This document shows positions 1 through 9,650 of a DNA stretch of 53,173 nt, piece by piece; position 1 is the first letter of the stretch; each line of letters begins with the position of its first letter. The stretch comes from Chara braunii (Eukaryota > Streptophyta > Charophyceae > Charales > Characeae): the NCBI GenBank assembly GCA_003427395.1, contig BFEA01000058.1:1095259-1148431 (forward strand). Direction: 5' to 3'. A program made the position numbers and the translations under genes. The notes under the pieces were generated by a model that worked only from the letters and a program-made list of their open reading frames with translations, was not told the origin of the DNA and ran no database searches.

Positions 1-663
1 TATGGTATTGATTGTCCTGCTGGGGTACTCTGGGTTTCTTTTCCTACTCCTCTGTGGTCTTGATTGTGTGACTGAACGCATGTGATCTACCTACTCACCT
101 GATGGATGGAAAATGAAGTATCTTGACCTACATGACGAACTAAGTTCAGGTGAAACTCCTCTTGGTTGGGACCTGGTTGAGACCTACGTGGGACCCTTGG
201 GACCCAGTGGGACCTTGGGGACCCAGCAAGACCGGGCCCAAACAAGAAGAGCCTCTGGACCCAAATTGGTTAGGCATTGACCTCTTGTCTTCTTGGCTGG
301 GATACGAGTTCATTCTTCTTGGATTAGGACACCCACTGCCGAGGGGATCTTGGCTGAGACGTTTCGCATGTCTTCTGATTGCACTGTCCGTGGCTTGACT
401 CGCACCCTGTACACCACTCAATTCTCCATTGTTGCATTTAGTTACTCGTTGTCTGATTTGCTGTACGGTCACGGAGCTGGTCAGACTGGACTCGAGAGGA
501 CCTCGTATGCAGTCTGATCAGACTGGGTCGCTGGATCAGACCTCTCATTGAGATTGTTTGTTTCTTCTGCTGCTCTCTACTTCCAAATGAAATGCCGCTC
601 CGGCTAGGAGTTCTACCTTCTCTTCTCTGAGCTTTTCAGTCTGTTTTTCCGAGTTCATTTCCG
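1..663. other. Region upstream of gag, element 1
   Basis: No convincing gene is visible. Between about 168 and 230 the hexamer GGGACC or a close variant recurs several times (gggacctgg, gggaccctt, gggacccag, gggacctt), giving a short degenerate repeat. The stretch should hold the leader and perhaps the LTR of the retroelement whose gag starts at 664. I could not find a matching copy downstream of 8518, so no LTR can be claimed. Confidence 0.3.
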
Positions 664-2274
664 ATGCCCGTGGAGACTCGCAACTTGAAAGAGGAGAGAG
701 AGAGGAGGGAGAGAGAACAGGGAGAGAGGGAAAGTGATCGTCTGAGGTGGGCTAGGACTGGGAAAAGGAGTGTTCATCCAAGCGGGAGGGGGAGTGAACC
801 TCTTGAGAGTCTAATTGATTCTTTTGCTGATTGGCGACTCTCTGACCCACCTGTCCATACTGACAATCCAATAATGGCTCAGCTAACTTCAGTTCAGTGG
901 CGGGCCTTGTTAGATGCAGTCAGTGATGCTAAGAAACCTTATCTGCAAGCACTTTTAGATAGTGCAATCAAAAGGGAACAGGAGACAAAGAAGGAGAGAA
1001 AGGAGACCTTGCTGAAAAGGCGAGTGGCCCTTCTAGAGACTGTTCCCTCACTGACTGAAGAGCAGTGTGGGGAACAGTTGCAGTCCATACTTACAGCCTT
1101 TGTTCAAGTCAGGAATCTTGAGGACCATACCACTCAGATCGCTGAAGTCTTTGCGAAGTTGCAGACAATTCAAGATGATCTGACTGATATGACTCGCAAG
1201 TACCATGAATCGACAAAGGAGGTGGCTGACCTGCGACAAGCCCAAATGGCCAACCCTCTTCCTCTACCCCCTGGAGCTGAAGCTGCAATCGAAACTACTT
1301 CTGCCCCTCTTACTGTATCTTCTTTCTCGAATGTGTTGGCAACCCCCTCGGGACCTGCAACAAGTGTAGATTCCGCTGTTGCTGTAACAAGCAATGAGGC
1401 TGGAACTTCTGCAACTGCTGCAGCCCCAAGAGTGGAACCAGCTGTTGCTGGTCCCAGCCACGCTGGTCCCTATGTGGACCGAAAAGTGGTACAGATACCG
1501 TCTAAGTATGACGGCAAGGAAGACATCGAGTCCTGGATCGGCTCCATGAGGGCCTACTTTGAGATTCTGGGGACTCAACCTGAGACCCAGGCAGTGATCA
1601 TGGGAATGAATGTCGAGCCGGTCGTACGGGGCTTCCTAGAAGTCCAAGCGACGCGGGTTGGGTTCCAAAAGACTGCACTAGCCAAATGGCTTAAGACCAC
1701 CCCGGTTGCCTCCCTCGAGGATCTCCTTATCTCACAATATTAGGATCCACATGCTGCGGCTAGAGCGAGAATCCAACTTGACAAAGTCAAGCGCAGCAAG
1801 TGGACAGGCTCCATGAAAAGCCTGCAAACCTATCTTAGCAAGATGCTCGCTACTCCTGGTTTGGAATTGACTGCTCAATCTTGCTTAGATGTGGTTAAGG
1901 GCGCGGTTCCAACTAACTTTACTAATCGCCTAGGCAGGGACTACATTGCATACAGTGACTGACTCACCTTAATGAAGGACATAGTCAGATTGGAGGCTAC
2001 AGACCTCGTTAGCACGGCAGGCAGCAAAAAGCCCATGGGCGGCAGACGGTTCAAGGGCAGCAGTCGTTTTGCTGTGCATGACCTGCTGGAGGCCGAAGAA
2101 GAAACCGATGTGGATGACCCCACTCTTGGTGACGACCAAGAACAGGACTCCGATACAACTTGTTCTTCAGCCCATGAGTCCGATGCAAATAAAGAAGAAG
2201 AAACATTTTCTGCCTTTAAAAAGACGGCCAGTACTAAGGGACCGAATCGGAGTGGAGGAGTTAATTTTTTATGA
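664..2274 (+). pseudogene. gag: Ty3/gypsy gag, element 1, two in-frame stops
   Basis: Retrotransposon structural (capsid) polyprotein. One frame runs from the ATG at 664 to 2274 and is broken by TAG at 1741-1743 and TGA at 1960-1962. The N-terminal ~40 residues are Arg/Glu-rich. Residues ~90-205 are charged and probably coiled-coil, followed by a Pro/Ala/Thr-rich linker. From ~275 comes the conserved start of the gag capsid region: IPSKYDGKEDIESWI, MRAYFEILGT and VRGFLEVQA. After the first stop the reading continues with DPHAAARARIQ and TNRLGRDYIAY, as expected for capsid, and ends in an acidic tail. No CCHC zinc knuckle is visible, so the 3' part has been lost or displaced by the inserted DNA that follows. 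Identification as gag is fairly secure; inactivity follows from the two stops. Confidence 0.8.
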
Positions 2275-2940
2275 GAACGTCGTTTTCTACGAGTTGTGCA
2301 ACCATTAGAAGGATGTTCTAATGAAGTCTTTTGTTGGGGTTTTGCTATAGGGTGTAAAATTTTGGATTGACATCGTCGGTGAAGCCGAGATGATCTACGT
2401 GCCCGCAAAAGAAGAAGACGATCGTGTATGTCATTGTGAGCATGCAGTGGAGAAGTCTATTGTTGTGATGTAGGTTGTGGGGCCAGTGGTACATTATTAC
2501 ACATTTGATGTAGCGGACGATGTTGGAGAACCATGTCTACATATGGATGAAGTACCAGTGACAGTGAGCTCTGGGTATGGATTGTGGTACGGAAGAAAGT
2601 GCGGTTATACTGATGATATGTTGTAATGACAACGGTGTAAAGTTAGATGGGATTGATGACATGTTAATCGCATATGGAGAAGAATGACGTTTTCCTTGAG
2701 GTAGAAGCTGTTGGCTTTTTGTTGAATTCATCGAGTTTTTAATTTGATGATGTTCTGGATTAACTGAAAGTAATGGTGGAGAGAGGCAGTTTCCTTTTGT
2801 TGTGCCCATCATTGAAAAAGAGATCAATTTTAGATGTGGAGGAAGGAGTTCTTTTTCTAAAACTAGGATGTTTTCTTCTATTAAACCACTAGTATCTCGC
2901 CCAACTAAATAAAAAGCTCGTGGTTGTTAACGCGCCGCAA
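2275..2940 (+). other. Inserted DNA with decayed coding-like sequence
   Basis: This lies between gag and the protease of element 1, where none is expected. One frame (about 2279-2632) reads protein-like across several stops, with pieces such as VVFYELCNH, GEAEMIYVPAKEED and VADDVGEPCLHMDE, then NGVKLDGIDDMLIAYGEE in a neighbouring stretch. I recognise no family. It could be a fragment of another mobile element or of a host gene captured with it. The rest is unremarkable. Confidence 0.3.
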
Positions 2941-3019
2941 CTTTCGGGGGTCAGGGGAGGGGAACACCTGACAGTACCTCATTCAGGAGGCTGGTCACTA
3001 CAAGGTCGGGCACTTCGTT

Positions 3020-3113
3020 TGAAAAAAAAAAAACAAAAAAAAACGACATAAGTAGTAAATACTTCGTTCGCAAAGAAAAAAGTGAAAAAAATAAAAATAA
3101 AGAAAGAAAAGAG

Positions 3114-3144
<31 letters not shown>

Positions 3145-3226
3145 GATAGAGATAGATAGTTATATATATATATATCATCACAATATATATATATTTCTAT
3201 TTGACGATATATATATATATATATAA
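3020..3226. repeat. A-rich, (GATA)n and (TA)n simple repeats
   Basis: Poly-A stretches are followed by a GATA/AGAT tetranucleotide run (about 3110-3160) and two (TA)n blocks. The last TA block abuts the truncated left end of the hammerhead repeat unit at 3226. Confidence 0.9.
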
Positions 3227-3578
3227 ACAGTTTGTCACAGCCCCTCGTTTGTTGTCCTCTTCTCCCTCTCTGCCTACGGTTTACCGGGCAGTTCTATTTG
3301 ACGATATATACTACGACTTCGCTAGCTTCCTGCTACGGTTTTCTCCGGTCAGGTCGAGCGGCAGTGGTCGGGGCCGTCACTACGCGGCCATGCTGTGCCT
3401 CTAGTGCCAGCGGCGTGTCTGGAGTGTATTTTTTGGCTGTGATAGACCTTTCTTTGTTTCGTGGATGTTTTGCTGGCTTGTGATGGGGTGTGAACCGACA
3501 GTCTGTAGAGTTTTCCATCTGGTGTGGGTGAGTGATAGTCTACTTTGATTTTGGTTGAGTAATCAGTGAGGGGATTCT

Positions 3579-3639
3579 GCAGACTGTTGAGGGTTCAGCC
3601 TCCTGATGAGTCGGTGAAACTCCGACGAAACAGTTTGTC
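3579..3639 (+). ncRNA. Type III hammerhead ribozyme
   Basis: All core elements are present in order. Helix III pairs 3579-3587 with 3630-3638 (9 bp, two of them G-U). The cleavage triplet GUU is at 3586-3588, so cleavage is predicted after 3588. Helix I is GAGG (3589-3592) with CCUC (3599-3602), closed by loop GUUCAG. The core CUGAUGA is at 3603-3609. Helix II is GUCGG (3610-3614) with CCGAC (3622-3626), loop UGAAACU, keeping the G10.1-C11.1 pair. GAA is at 3627-3629, followed by A15.1 at 3630. The open helix III makes it type III, the arrangement known from plant retrozymes and viroid-like RNAs. The two loops could make the usual loop I-loop II contact. Function is to self-cleave a multimeric transcript into ~403-nt units. 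This is inferred from sequence and secondary structure only. Confidence 0.82.
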
Positions 3640-3727
3640 ACAGCCCCTCGTTTGTTGTCCTCTTCTCCCTCTCTGCCTACGGTTTACCGGGCAGTTCTAT
3701 TTGATGATATATATATATATATATATA

Positions 3728-3776
3728 GGGTTCAGCCTCCTGATGAGTCGGTGAAACTCCGATGAAACAGTTTGTC
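3728..3776 (+). pseudogene. Truncated hammerhead copy
   Basis: It repeats the core of the 3579 ribozyme (CUGAUGA at 3740-3746, stem II, GAAACAG) but the 5' strand of helix III and the GA of helix I are replaced by (TA)n. The base before GAA is U instead of C, so helix II closes with a G-U pair. It cannot fold as the complete ribozyme. Confidence 0.75.
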
Positions 3777-3843
3777 ACAGCCGCTCGTTTGTTGTCCTCT
3801 TCTCCCTCTCTGCCTACGGTTTACCGGGCAATTATATTTGACG

Positions 3844-3863
3844 ATATATATATATATATTTGA

Positions 3864-3936
<73 letters not shown>
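3844..3936. repeat. (TA)n followed by (GA)n microsatellite
   Basis: TA dinucleotides interrupted once by TTTGACG, switching to a GA run from about 3896. The TTTGACGATATA seed of the ribozyme repeat is the apparent origin of the TA expansion. Confidence 0.9.
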
Positions 3937-3937
<1 letters not shown>

Positions 3938-4034
3938 CTGCCTGTTGCACTTTCACTGTCTAACATGGGAATGAATGTGCCCGCGTTTGCATGGGAGATT
4001 CATTCTCACTTTTCACATGATGCTCTGCCGTGCA

Positions 4035-4063
4035 CCGAAAGGTTGGCGCCTTCGCAGACATAG
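4035..4063 (+). repeat. 29-bp duplicate of the protease active-site segment
   Basis: The 29 bases here are identical to 5132-5160, which encode the active-site region of the element 1 protease (RKVGAFADI). Both copies are followed by unrelated sequence. The two copies bracket about 1.1 kb and may mark a template switch or a repair-type duplication during insertion of the intervening DNA. Confidence 0.85.
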
Positions 4064-4305
4064 TCACGGTATTGTCGTCGGGGTTGAGATGCAAGTCGCC
4101 ATCGTCAGGATCAAGGTTCAGGTCGCCGCCGTTGAGATCGAGTTGCCTGTTGTCGCCGTTATTCGCGATTAGGCTGGCTGCCATCATCGTGGTCATGCTG
4201 ACCATCATAGTTCGTGCAATTGGTTGTTGTTGTGAACTTCAATGTACTTGTGACCTCCCATGCGATAACCTTCTCTGTTGACAATACTTGTGTTTCCAGT
4301 TGTCA

Positions 4306-4822
4306 TGGTATCCATGTTCGTCGCAGAGGTCGCCATTGTGTTCTGTCATGGTCTTCGTTGAGATCGACGTTTGTGCTTGTTATCGGGTCCCTGGTGTTGT
4401 TCCCCATCAAGACTTCGATCTTGACCTTATTCCTAGTGGTGGTCGGTTCCCTCAGGCGAAAATACCTAATCATATTCTAGCAGGAGATTCATTCTCATTT
4501 TCGCACACTTGGTGGTGAGGGGATGCGGTATCCGCTGCACTCACTGTGGCGGTTGCACTGCTCGTTGAGCTCACCGTGATTTTCAAACCCTTCTTCGCAG
4601 TTGTATCCATGTTCGCCGTAGAGGTCGCCATTGCGTTCTGTCATGGTCTTTGTTGAGATGCTGACGTTTGTGCTTGTTATCGGGTCCCTGGTGTTGTTCC
4701 CTATCAAGACTTTGATCTTGACCTTATTCATAGTGGTGGTCGGGTCCCTCAGGCGAAAGTACCTAATCATATTCTAGCAGGAGATTCATTCTCATTTTCA
4801 CACGCTTGGTGGTGAGGGGATG
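4306..4822 (+). repeat. Direct duplication of a ~215-bp segment
   Basis: Positions about 4310-4525 and 4605-4822 are close copies (offset 295-297 bp). They share stretches such as TTGTGCTTGTTATCGGGTCC, CTAATCATATTCTAGCAGG and TGGTGGTGAGGGG. A piece of the same unit (GGGAGATTCATTCTCA) also appears at 3991. No coding potential was recognised, and the block belongs to the DNA inserted between gag and protease of element 1. Confidence 0.8.
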
Positions 4823-4880
4823 TTAACTCTGGTGGTGCTTTTGCGAGCACTTCCCAGGGAAACACCTCGGGCCAGTAGGA

Positions 4881-5666
4881 GTGTTAGCCGCTCTTACTGG
4901 TGTTGAAGTGGTAACCTTACCTTCTCCACTTCAGACGATGGCCAAGGCTATTGACCCCTTGATCGCCCCGCAAACAGATCCAGACCAATCGATGCTCTGT
5001 TCGATGGATGTGTCCGAGTCCTTAGAGGAGTTAGAAACTGAGTGGTTAGAAAATTACCCTATAGACTCCTGAGCGATGTTGAATAAAGGTCCAAGAGGTG
5101 AACATTTCGTGGTAGAAGTCAATGTAGGTGGCCGAAAGGTTGGCGCCTTCGCAGACATAGGTTCTACTTGAAACTTCATCAGTCGTGCTTCTGTGGATAG
5201 GCTGCACTTAGGGGACCAAGTGCAGTGGCTTAGCAAATCTGTAGCATCTACTTTAGCCAACAAACACTCCATGATAGTAAGAGACTATTTCAAGGATGTA
5301 GTCTACACCTTCTCCTATGGAGGAGAGGAACTGAGACACAAAATCTCGTTCCTTGCTAGGGACGAACTGCCTTTTGACATGTTGCTAGGCATGCACTACC
5401 TCCAGGTTGCTAAGCCTTTGTTTGATTGGGATAGGAAGGTGATGATCCACAAGTTGCCAGATGGAAGGACCGTTAGGCTGTGAAAGTTTAAGGCTACCAG
5501 ACTAGTGGAAAACTACGGCTTCATGTGGGCGTCGTCTTTTTATAACTACTACAAGCAGAATCGCAAGGAAGCAGTGTACTTAGTCTTTGTCTCTGAGAAA
5601 GGGGAGGCCGTAAAATCACCCCCAGAGAAAGGAAGCAGTCGTTGCGCAATATTTAGACCTCTTTGA
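4881..5666 (+). pseudogene. Ty3/gypsy aspartic protease, element 1, decayed
   Basis: Retroviral-type aspartic protease that would cut the polyprotein. One frame runs from 4881, interrupted by TGA at 5070, 5169, 5481 and 5664. The linker (LEELETEWLENYPIDS) leads into VEVNVGGRKVGAFADIGST, where the usual D-T/S-G active-site triad reads D-I-G. A stop follows directly after GST. Downstream, FLARDELPFDMLLGMHYL is the conserved C-terminal block (the family has ILGMDWL). The unusual Ile in the catalytic triplet and the stops make it non-functional. It should be continuous with the RT that follows in another frame. Confidence 0.75.
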
Positions 5667-6531
5667 GGAACCTAGGGGTGTGGTAGATAGGGAGATTGTC
5701 CATGCGATAAAAGTCGTTCCCGGTAGCAAAGTACCTCAAGGGTGAATCTATAGGATGTCTCCTGCGAAGTTTGATGAGCTCCGCCGCCAGCTTAAGGAGC
5801 TCACAGAGAAGGGCTGGATACGACCAAGTACGTTGCCCCACGGAGCGCTAGTTCTATTTGTCCCAAAGAAAGGGGGTACCCTAAGGATGTGCATTGACTA
5901 TAGGGGCCTCAATGCCATCACTGTTAAGAACACGGAGCCCCTGCCACACATTGACGACCTCTTGAATAGAGTGCAGGGATGCCGGTACTTTACTAAGATA
6001 GATCTGAAGTCCGGATACCATCAGATTGCTTTTAGACGTGAGGACCAGCACAAAACCGCTTTTCAGACCAGGTACGGTCTGTACGAGTTTGTGGTGATGC
6101 CCTTTGGCCTAGGCAATGCTCTTGGGACGTTCCGGCACATAATGAACCGGATCTTTCACAAGTACTTGGACAAGTTTATCGTTGTGTGCCTCGATGCTAT
6201 CCTTATCTTTAGTAGGGCTGTAGAGGAGCACGCTGAGCACGTGAAAACAATGTTAGGGGTCCTAAGATAGCACCAGTACAAGGTTAACTTGGAGAAATGT
6301 GAATTTGGTCGCACCAAGATCTTGTATCCGGGTCATGAGATTTCCGCGGATGGTTTGAGGCCGGACCATGTTAAAGTGGCCAGCAAACGTGACTGGCCTA
6401 GACCTCCATCTGTGACTGAGGTGAGGTTGTTCTTGCGGATGACAAGCTACTATCGCCCATTTGTGAAAAATTACAGCACAATAACCTCTCCTCTAACTGA
6501 CCTCATGCGCCTTGACACCCCTTGGGAGTGA
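5635..6531 (+). pseudogene. pol: Ty3/gypsy reverse transcriptase, element 1, inactive
   Basis: The frame starts around 5635 (YLDLFEEPRGVV) with stops at 5743, 6268 and 6529. Family blocks in order: [71 protein letters not shown] and the catalytic box. In the box the expected YLDD reads C-L-D-A (VVCLDAILIFS), so the second metal-binding aspartate is alanine and the tyrosine is cysteine. The thumb and connection follow (KCEFGRTKILYPGHEIS, SYYRPFVKNY). It is about 60-70% similar by eye to the RT of element 2 at 40939-42083. It is certainly an RT and almost certainly dead. Confidence 0.85.
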
Positions 6532-6545
6532 ACCAAAGAGGTGAG

Positions 6546-6968
6546 GTAGTCTTCAAGAGATTGAAGTATGCCCTGACGCACTATGAAGTCCTCAATCTTC
6601 CGGATCCTGAACAACCCTTTATTGTGACCACAGACGCAAGCTAGTACGACATAGGCGCGATCCTTGCCCAAAGGGAGGGGAAAAAGTTGAGGCCTGTTGA
6701 GTACACGAGCAAAAAGATGCCTTCTCAGAAATTAGCTAAGCCGACGTATGAGCGCGAGCTCTATGCCCTTTATAGAGCGCTGGTCCATTGGAGGCATTAC
6801 CTCCTAGGCAGATTCTTCTATCTGAGATCTGACCATGAGACTCTGCGCTGGATTAAGACACAACCCGTGCTCTCCGATGCGCTCAAGAGGTGGATTCAAG
6901 TCATAGATATGTATGACTTCAAGCTTGACCCTCTGAAGGAAGAGTATAACAAAGTGGCTGATGCGTAG
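6546..6968 (+). pseudogene. RNase H domain, element 1
   Basis: A frameshift near 6531-6546 moves the reading to a new frame: FKRLKYALTHYEVL, then FIVTTDAS with a stop TAG at 6642-6644, YDIGAILAQREGKKLRPVEY, YERELYALYRALVHWRHYLL, LRSDHETLRWI and EYNKVADA before the next stop. The catalytic Asp (TDAS), Glu (ERELYAL), Asp (SDH) and the final Asp (VADA) are all still visible. It removes the RNA strand during reverse transcription. It lies between RT and integrase as in all Ty3/gypsy elements. Confidence 0.8.
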
Positions 6969-8107
6969 GGCAGAGTACCTCTGCATGTTAGCGACGGAGT
7001 TTGGGATTTCTGATGATGTGACTCGATCTATGGTGGAAGCCTATCAAAAGGACACAATCATGTATGAGATCATCCACAAACTGGAAGCTAAAGACAAAGC
7101 TACTTCCGATGAGTTTGTGCGGGTTGAAGGCTTGCTGTTCCACTTATGCATTTCGAATAGAGAGTCTTTGCGTAGTTTATTTTTAGGTGAATGCCACGAT
7201 GCAACCGGACATTTTGGCTATAGGAAGACAACAACAAGCTTACTGCAGCGATTCTAGTGGCCCACATTGATGGATGATGCAAAGAAGTATGTAGAAACTT
7301 GCCAGGTTTGTCAGCATGACAAGCCACGGATGCAGGCACCGCTTGGGCTTATCAAGCCCTTACCCATTCCTGCTGGCCCAGGTCAAAGTGTGTCCATGGA
7401 TTTCATAAATACCCCTGAGAAAGAGCGTTAAACGGTACATCTTTGTCATTGTGGACAGCTTCACTAAGTATGATAGACTAATCGCTATGCCTGAGACAGC
7501 TAGGACTGACCATGTCATCAAGCTATTTATGGACAACTTGGGCAGTAAAAATTGTGACTGGTGTACTGGAAGCAATTCCTACAGTAGGATCGCCATTAGT
7601 AGAATTGCTTCGTGGAAGCGTGAGTGTTGGACAATCAACTTCGGTCTACCTTAGTTTATTGTGAGTGACAGGGATGTCAGATTCACTAGCGATTTGTGGC
7701 AAAGTACAGCCCAACAGATGGGCACCCGATTGCAAATGACATCAGGAAACCACCCTGAGTCAAAGGGACGGGCTGAACATATGAACCGGGTAGTGCAGCA
7801 CTTGCTTTGGCATTATATTAAGCCAAGTCAAGATGACTGGGATGAGTTCTCTCTCATCGCCAGCCTGTTTAGCAATGTTGTGCACAGCACTACCGGTAAG
7901 ACCCCCAACCAGCTGCATCTTGTGGAAGCCCGGATCTGCTCTTGACTTTCTGTTGTCTGAAAATCAGCCAACCGCAGCACCTGGTAGCATAGAGTTTGCT
8001 GTCAAGTATGAACAGATGCTGCAGCAGGCTGTAGAGCACATCAATAAGCTCAAGATGCCATGTTTGCATCTGAGAACAAACACAGAAGACTGTCTGCATT
8101 GCAGAGA
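6961..8107 (+). pseudogene. Integrase, element 1, frameshifted
   Basis: DDE integrase that inserts the cDNA. The HHCC zinc finger is present (CHDATGHFGYRKT, then CQVCQHDK) and is broken by TAG at 7255-7257. The core gives SMDFINT (first Asp region), [25 protein letters not shown] (second Asp) and a Glu in GRAEHMNR, where relatives have GQTEQMNK. Frames change near 7431 and 7950. Between KLFMDN (about 7540) and FGLP (about 7652) there are some 35 extra residues that look unlike integrase, so a ~105-bp insertion is likely. Inactive. Confidence 0.8.
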
Positions 8108-8518
8108 GGTGAACGAGTCAGGGTAAAGTTATCTGAGTTGGGACAGTAATTGGGAATCTCACGTAAACTGATGCCACAGTACTTTGGACCCTGGGAAATT
8201 CTTGATATAGTGGGAGATCAACCAGATGGTCCTTCATATGTCATTCGCATCCCTGGTCACCTCCGCACACACCCTGTTTTCCATGCCTCCAAGTTAGCAC
8301 CTTTCGCTGAAACAGAACAGTTTCCCTCAAGAAGATCAACGCTGCTCCCAACCATGGACGGACATGTCGACATTGATGACATTGTTGAGCACAAGCTGAT
8401 GCCTGTACCCAAGCCTCCAGGCAGGGGATGCCCTCCGAAACCGCAGATGCAGTATCGAGTACGTTTCAGACATCATATGGATCTTAAAGAAGATCGGTGG
8501 TTCACCAGAGAGGATTGA
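8108..8518 (+). pseudogene. Integrase C-terminus with chromodomain-like tail, element 1
   Basis: The reading VRVKLSELG, a stop near 8148, then PQYFGPWEILDIV, PSYVIRIPGHLRTHPVFHAS and KLAPF is the conserved GPY/F-type module. The end (VDIDDIVEHKLMP ... QYRVRFRHHMDLKEDRWFTRED) resembles the short chromodomain-like fold of chromoviruses, which guides integration to chromatin. The same blocks occur at the end of element 2. It marks the 3' coding limit of element 1 at 8518. Confidence 0.7.
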
Positions 8519-8829
8519 TGATACTGCTCCCCAAGTTATCACAAGCTATAAACAAAATTTGAAAGGGAAGCAGCCTGCTGTGTAACGACTTCTCAGAGGA
8601 CTATCGAAGTAAAGGCGGAGGGAGTGCGAGGGTTTATGTTCTCGGCATAGGGCCCTGCAGCAGGCTTGTACCAGCCCTAAGTGAAGGCGGGCCCCCTGAA
8701 TCTCAATGCGCCCTGAACTCGTCAATTTTTGCAAATCTTGGTCGGCGCCAGACAGTTGCCACGCGCCAGTTGGTTACATCCGCCTTGCTCGTGAGAAGCC
8801 AAAATCTTCTAGGCTCTTCCGGCACATGG
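8519..8829. other. Non-coding 3' flank of element 1
   Basis: No gene. A short inverted match (GCAGCCTGCTG near 8570 and CAGCAGGCTTG near 8658) is present. A polypurine tract and 3' LTR of element 1 should be here, but no copy of the region upstream of 664 was found, so the LTR has decayed or been deleted. Confidence 0.3.
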
Positions 8830-9650
8830 TGTAAGCAGGGAGCATCGCATGTCTGTGCCTGGGTGGTTGGGCATGCCTAACCAATTGGGTCCCAGGCCAC
8901 TGTCTGAACGGGCCTGGGGGCAGACACTTTGGCTGAGACTGAAGCTACTGGAAACTCGAACTCACGTGGGAAGAGGCAAAGCGCTGGCCACTTTCCATAT
9001 AGGAAAGGGCAGGGCGCAGGGGAGGATGGTCGGGCACTTGCAAGTAGATGCGGCAGCGCTTCTGGAGCTAGCACTCACGGGCTGCTGCGCTAGTGCATAG
9101 GCAAGTGTGCGCACACGTGCGGTCGTGCGAGAAGGCAGGGCGCTGCTGAGGGCAGCGCCATAGCCAGCCCCCATAGCCGGGCTTGGCTTGGGCCTTAGCC
9201 AGTGGAGGTGGTGGTGGTCTTCGTGTATGAGGGTGAAGACGTGGGTGATGAAGTCAAGGGTGAGAGAGAGAGAAAAAAATGGGGTTGATGATGTGACGAC
9301 ACTTACCTGGTCTTGGCGATGGTCTACAAGGGTCGACATCTTCATGTACTTCGGTTCTGCTGCTGACGTCAACCAGATCCATTGTCAATTTGTAGGCTGC
9401 TAGTATGCTGCGTGATCGTACTCTGGGCGTTGAGCGCCAAGTCGGAGGAAGGGCTCTGGATACATATGTTGGTGGTGGCGAGAGTATGCTCTCTTTGACA
9501 TTTGGATTCAGTACTTTGGTTCTCCATTGGTGGAATATCAGTGCATTTCTGCTTTCTGGACAGCGTTGGATTTTCTGGCCTTCAATGTGAGTTTGCATTC
9601 TGGATTTCTGTCATTTCGCTATTGCTCACTTTTCCTTGCACTTGTGTGCA
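8830..9650 (+). repeat. LTR-like dispersed repeat, copy 1
   Basis: This has the same order of landmarks as the LTRs of element 2: a TATA-like site (CCATATAGG, 8996), GCAGCGCT, GCGCCATAGCCAGCCCCCAT, a GA-rich run (9260-9272), then ACACTTACCTGG (9299). Its distal part (about 9410-9650) aligns with 17185-17430 of the copy at 16560, for example CTGGGCGTTGAGCGCC versus CTGGGCGCCGAGCACC. Read on the minus strand, 9254-9598 is open and ends at a consensus splice donor (CCAGGTAAGT), so an alternative view is a minus-strand exon. No gag or pol is attached. Orientation is inferred from comparison with 43820-44748. Confidence 0.45.

Larger units (their letters stand above)
3227..3872 (+). repeat. Retrozyme-like repeat, 403-bp unit, three partial copies
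   Basis: Three copies lie in direct orientation. Copy A starts at 3227 within what would be helix III of the ribozyme and runs to 3588. Copy B starts at 3589 and repeats copy A with an offset of exactly 403 bp (for example gttctatttg at 3291 and 3694). Copy C starts at 3728. Between B and C about 266 bp of the unit are missing and (TA)n stands at the junction. Copy A was likewise cut at (TA)n on its left. The shared part contains CACAGCC, a pyrimidine-rich block, TTACCGGGCA and TTTGAYGATATATA. A hammerhead ribozyme spans the A/B junction, which makes A-B a head-to-tail dimer. This is typical of retrozymes and other ribozyme-bearing small retroelements. No coding sequence is present. Confidence 0.7.

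Noticed and set aside
3603-3650. Reading the hammerhead as type I with stem III ACA-GUU-UGU
   Set aside because: A mini stem III is possible, but helix I then fails next to the core (A-C, C-U and A-C mismatches). The type III fold pairs all three helices.
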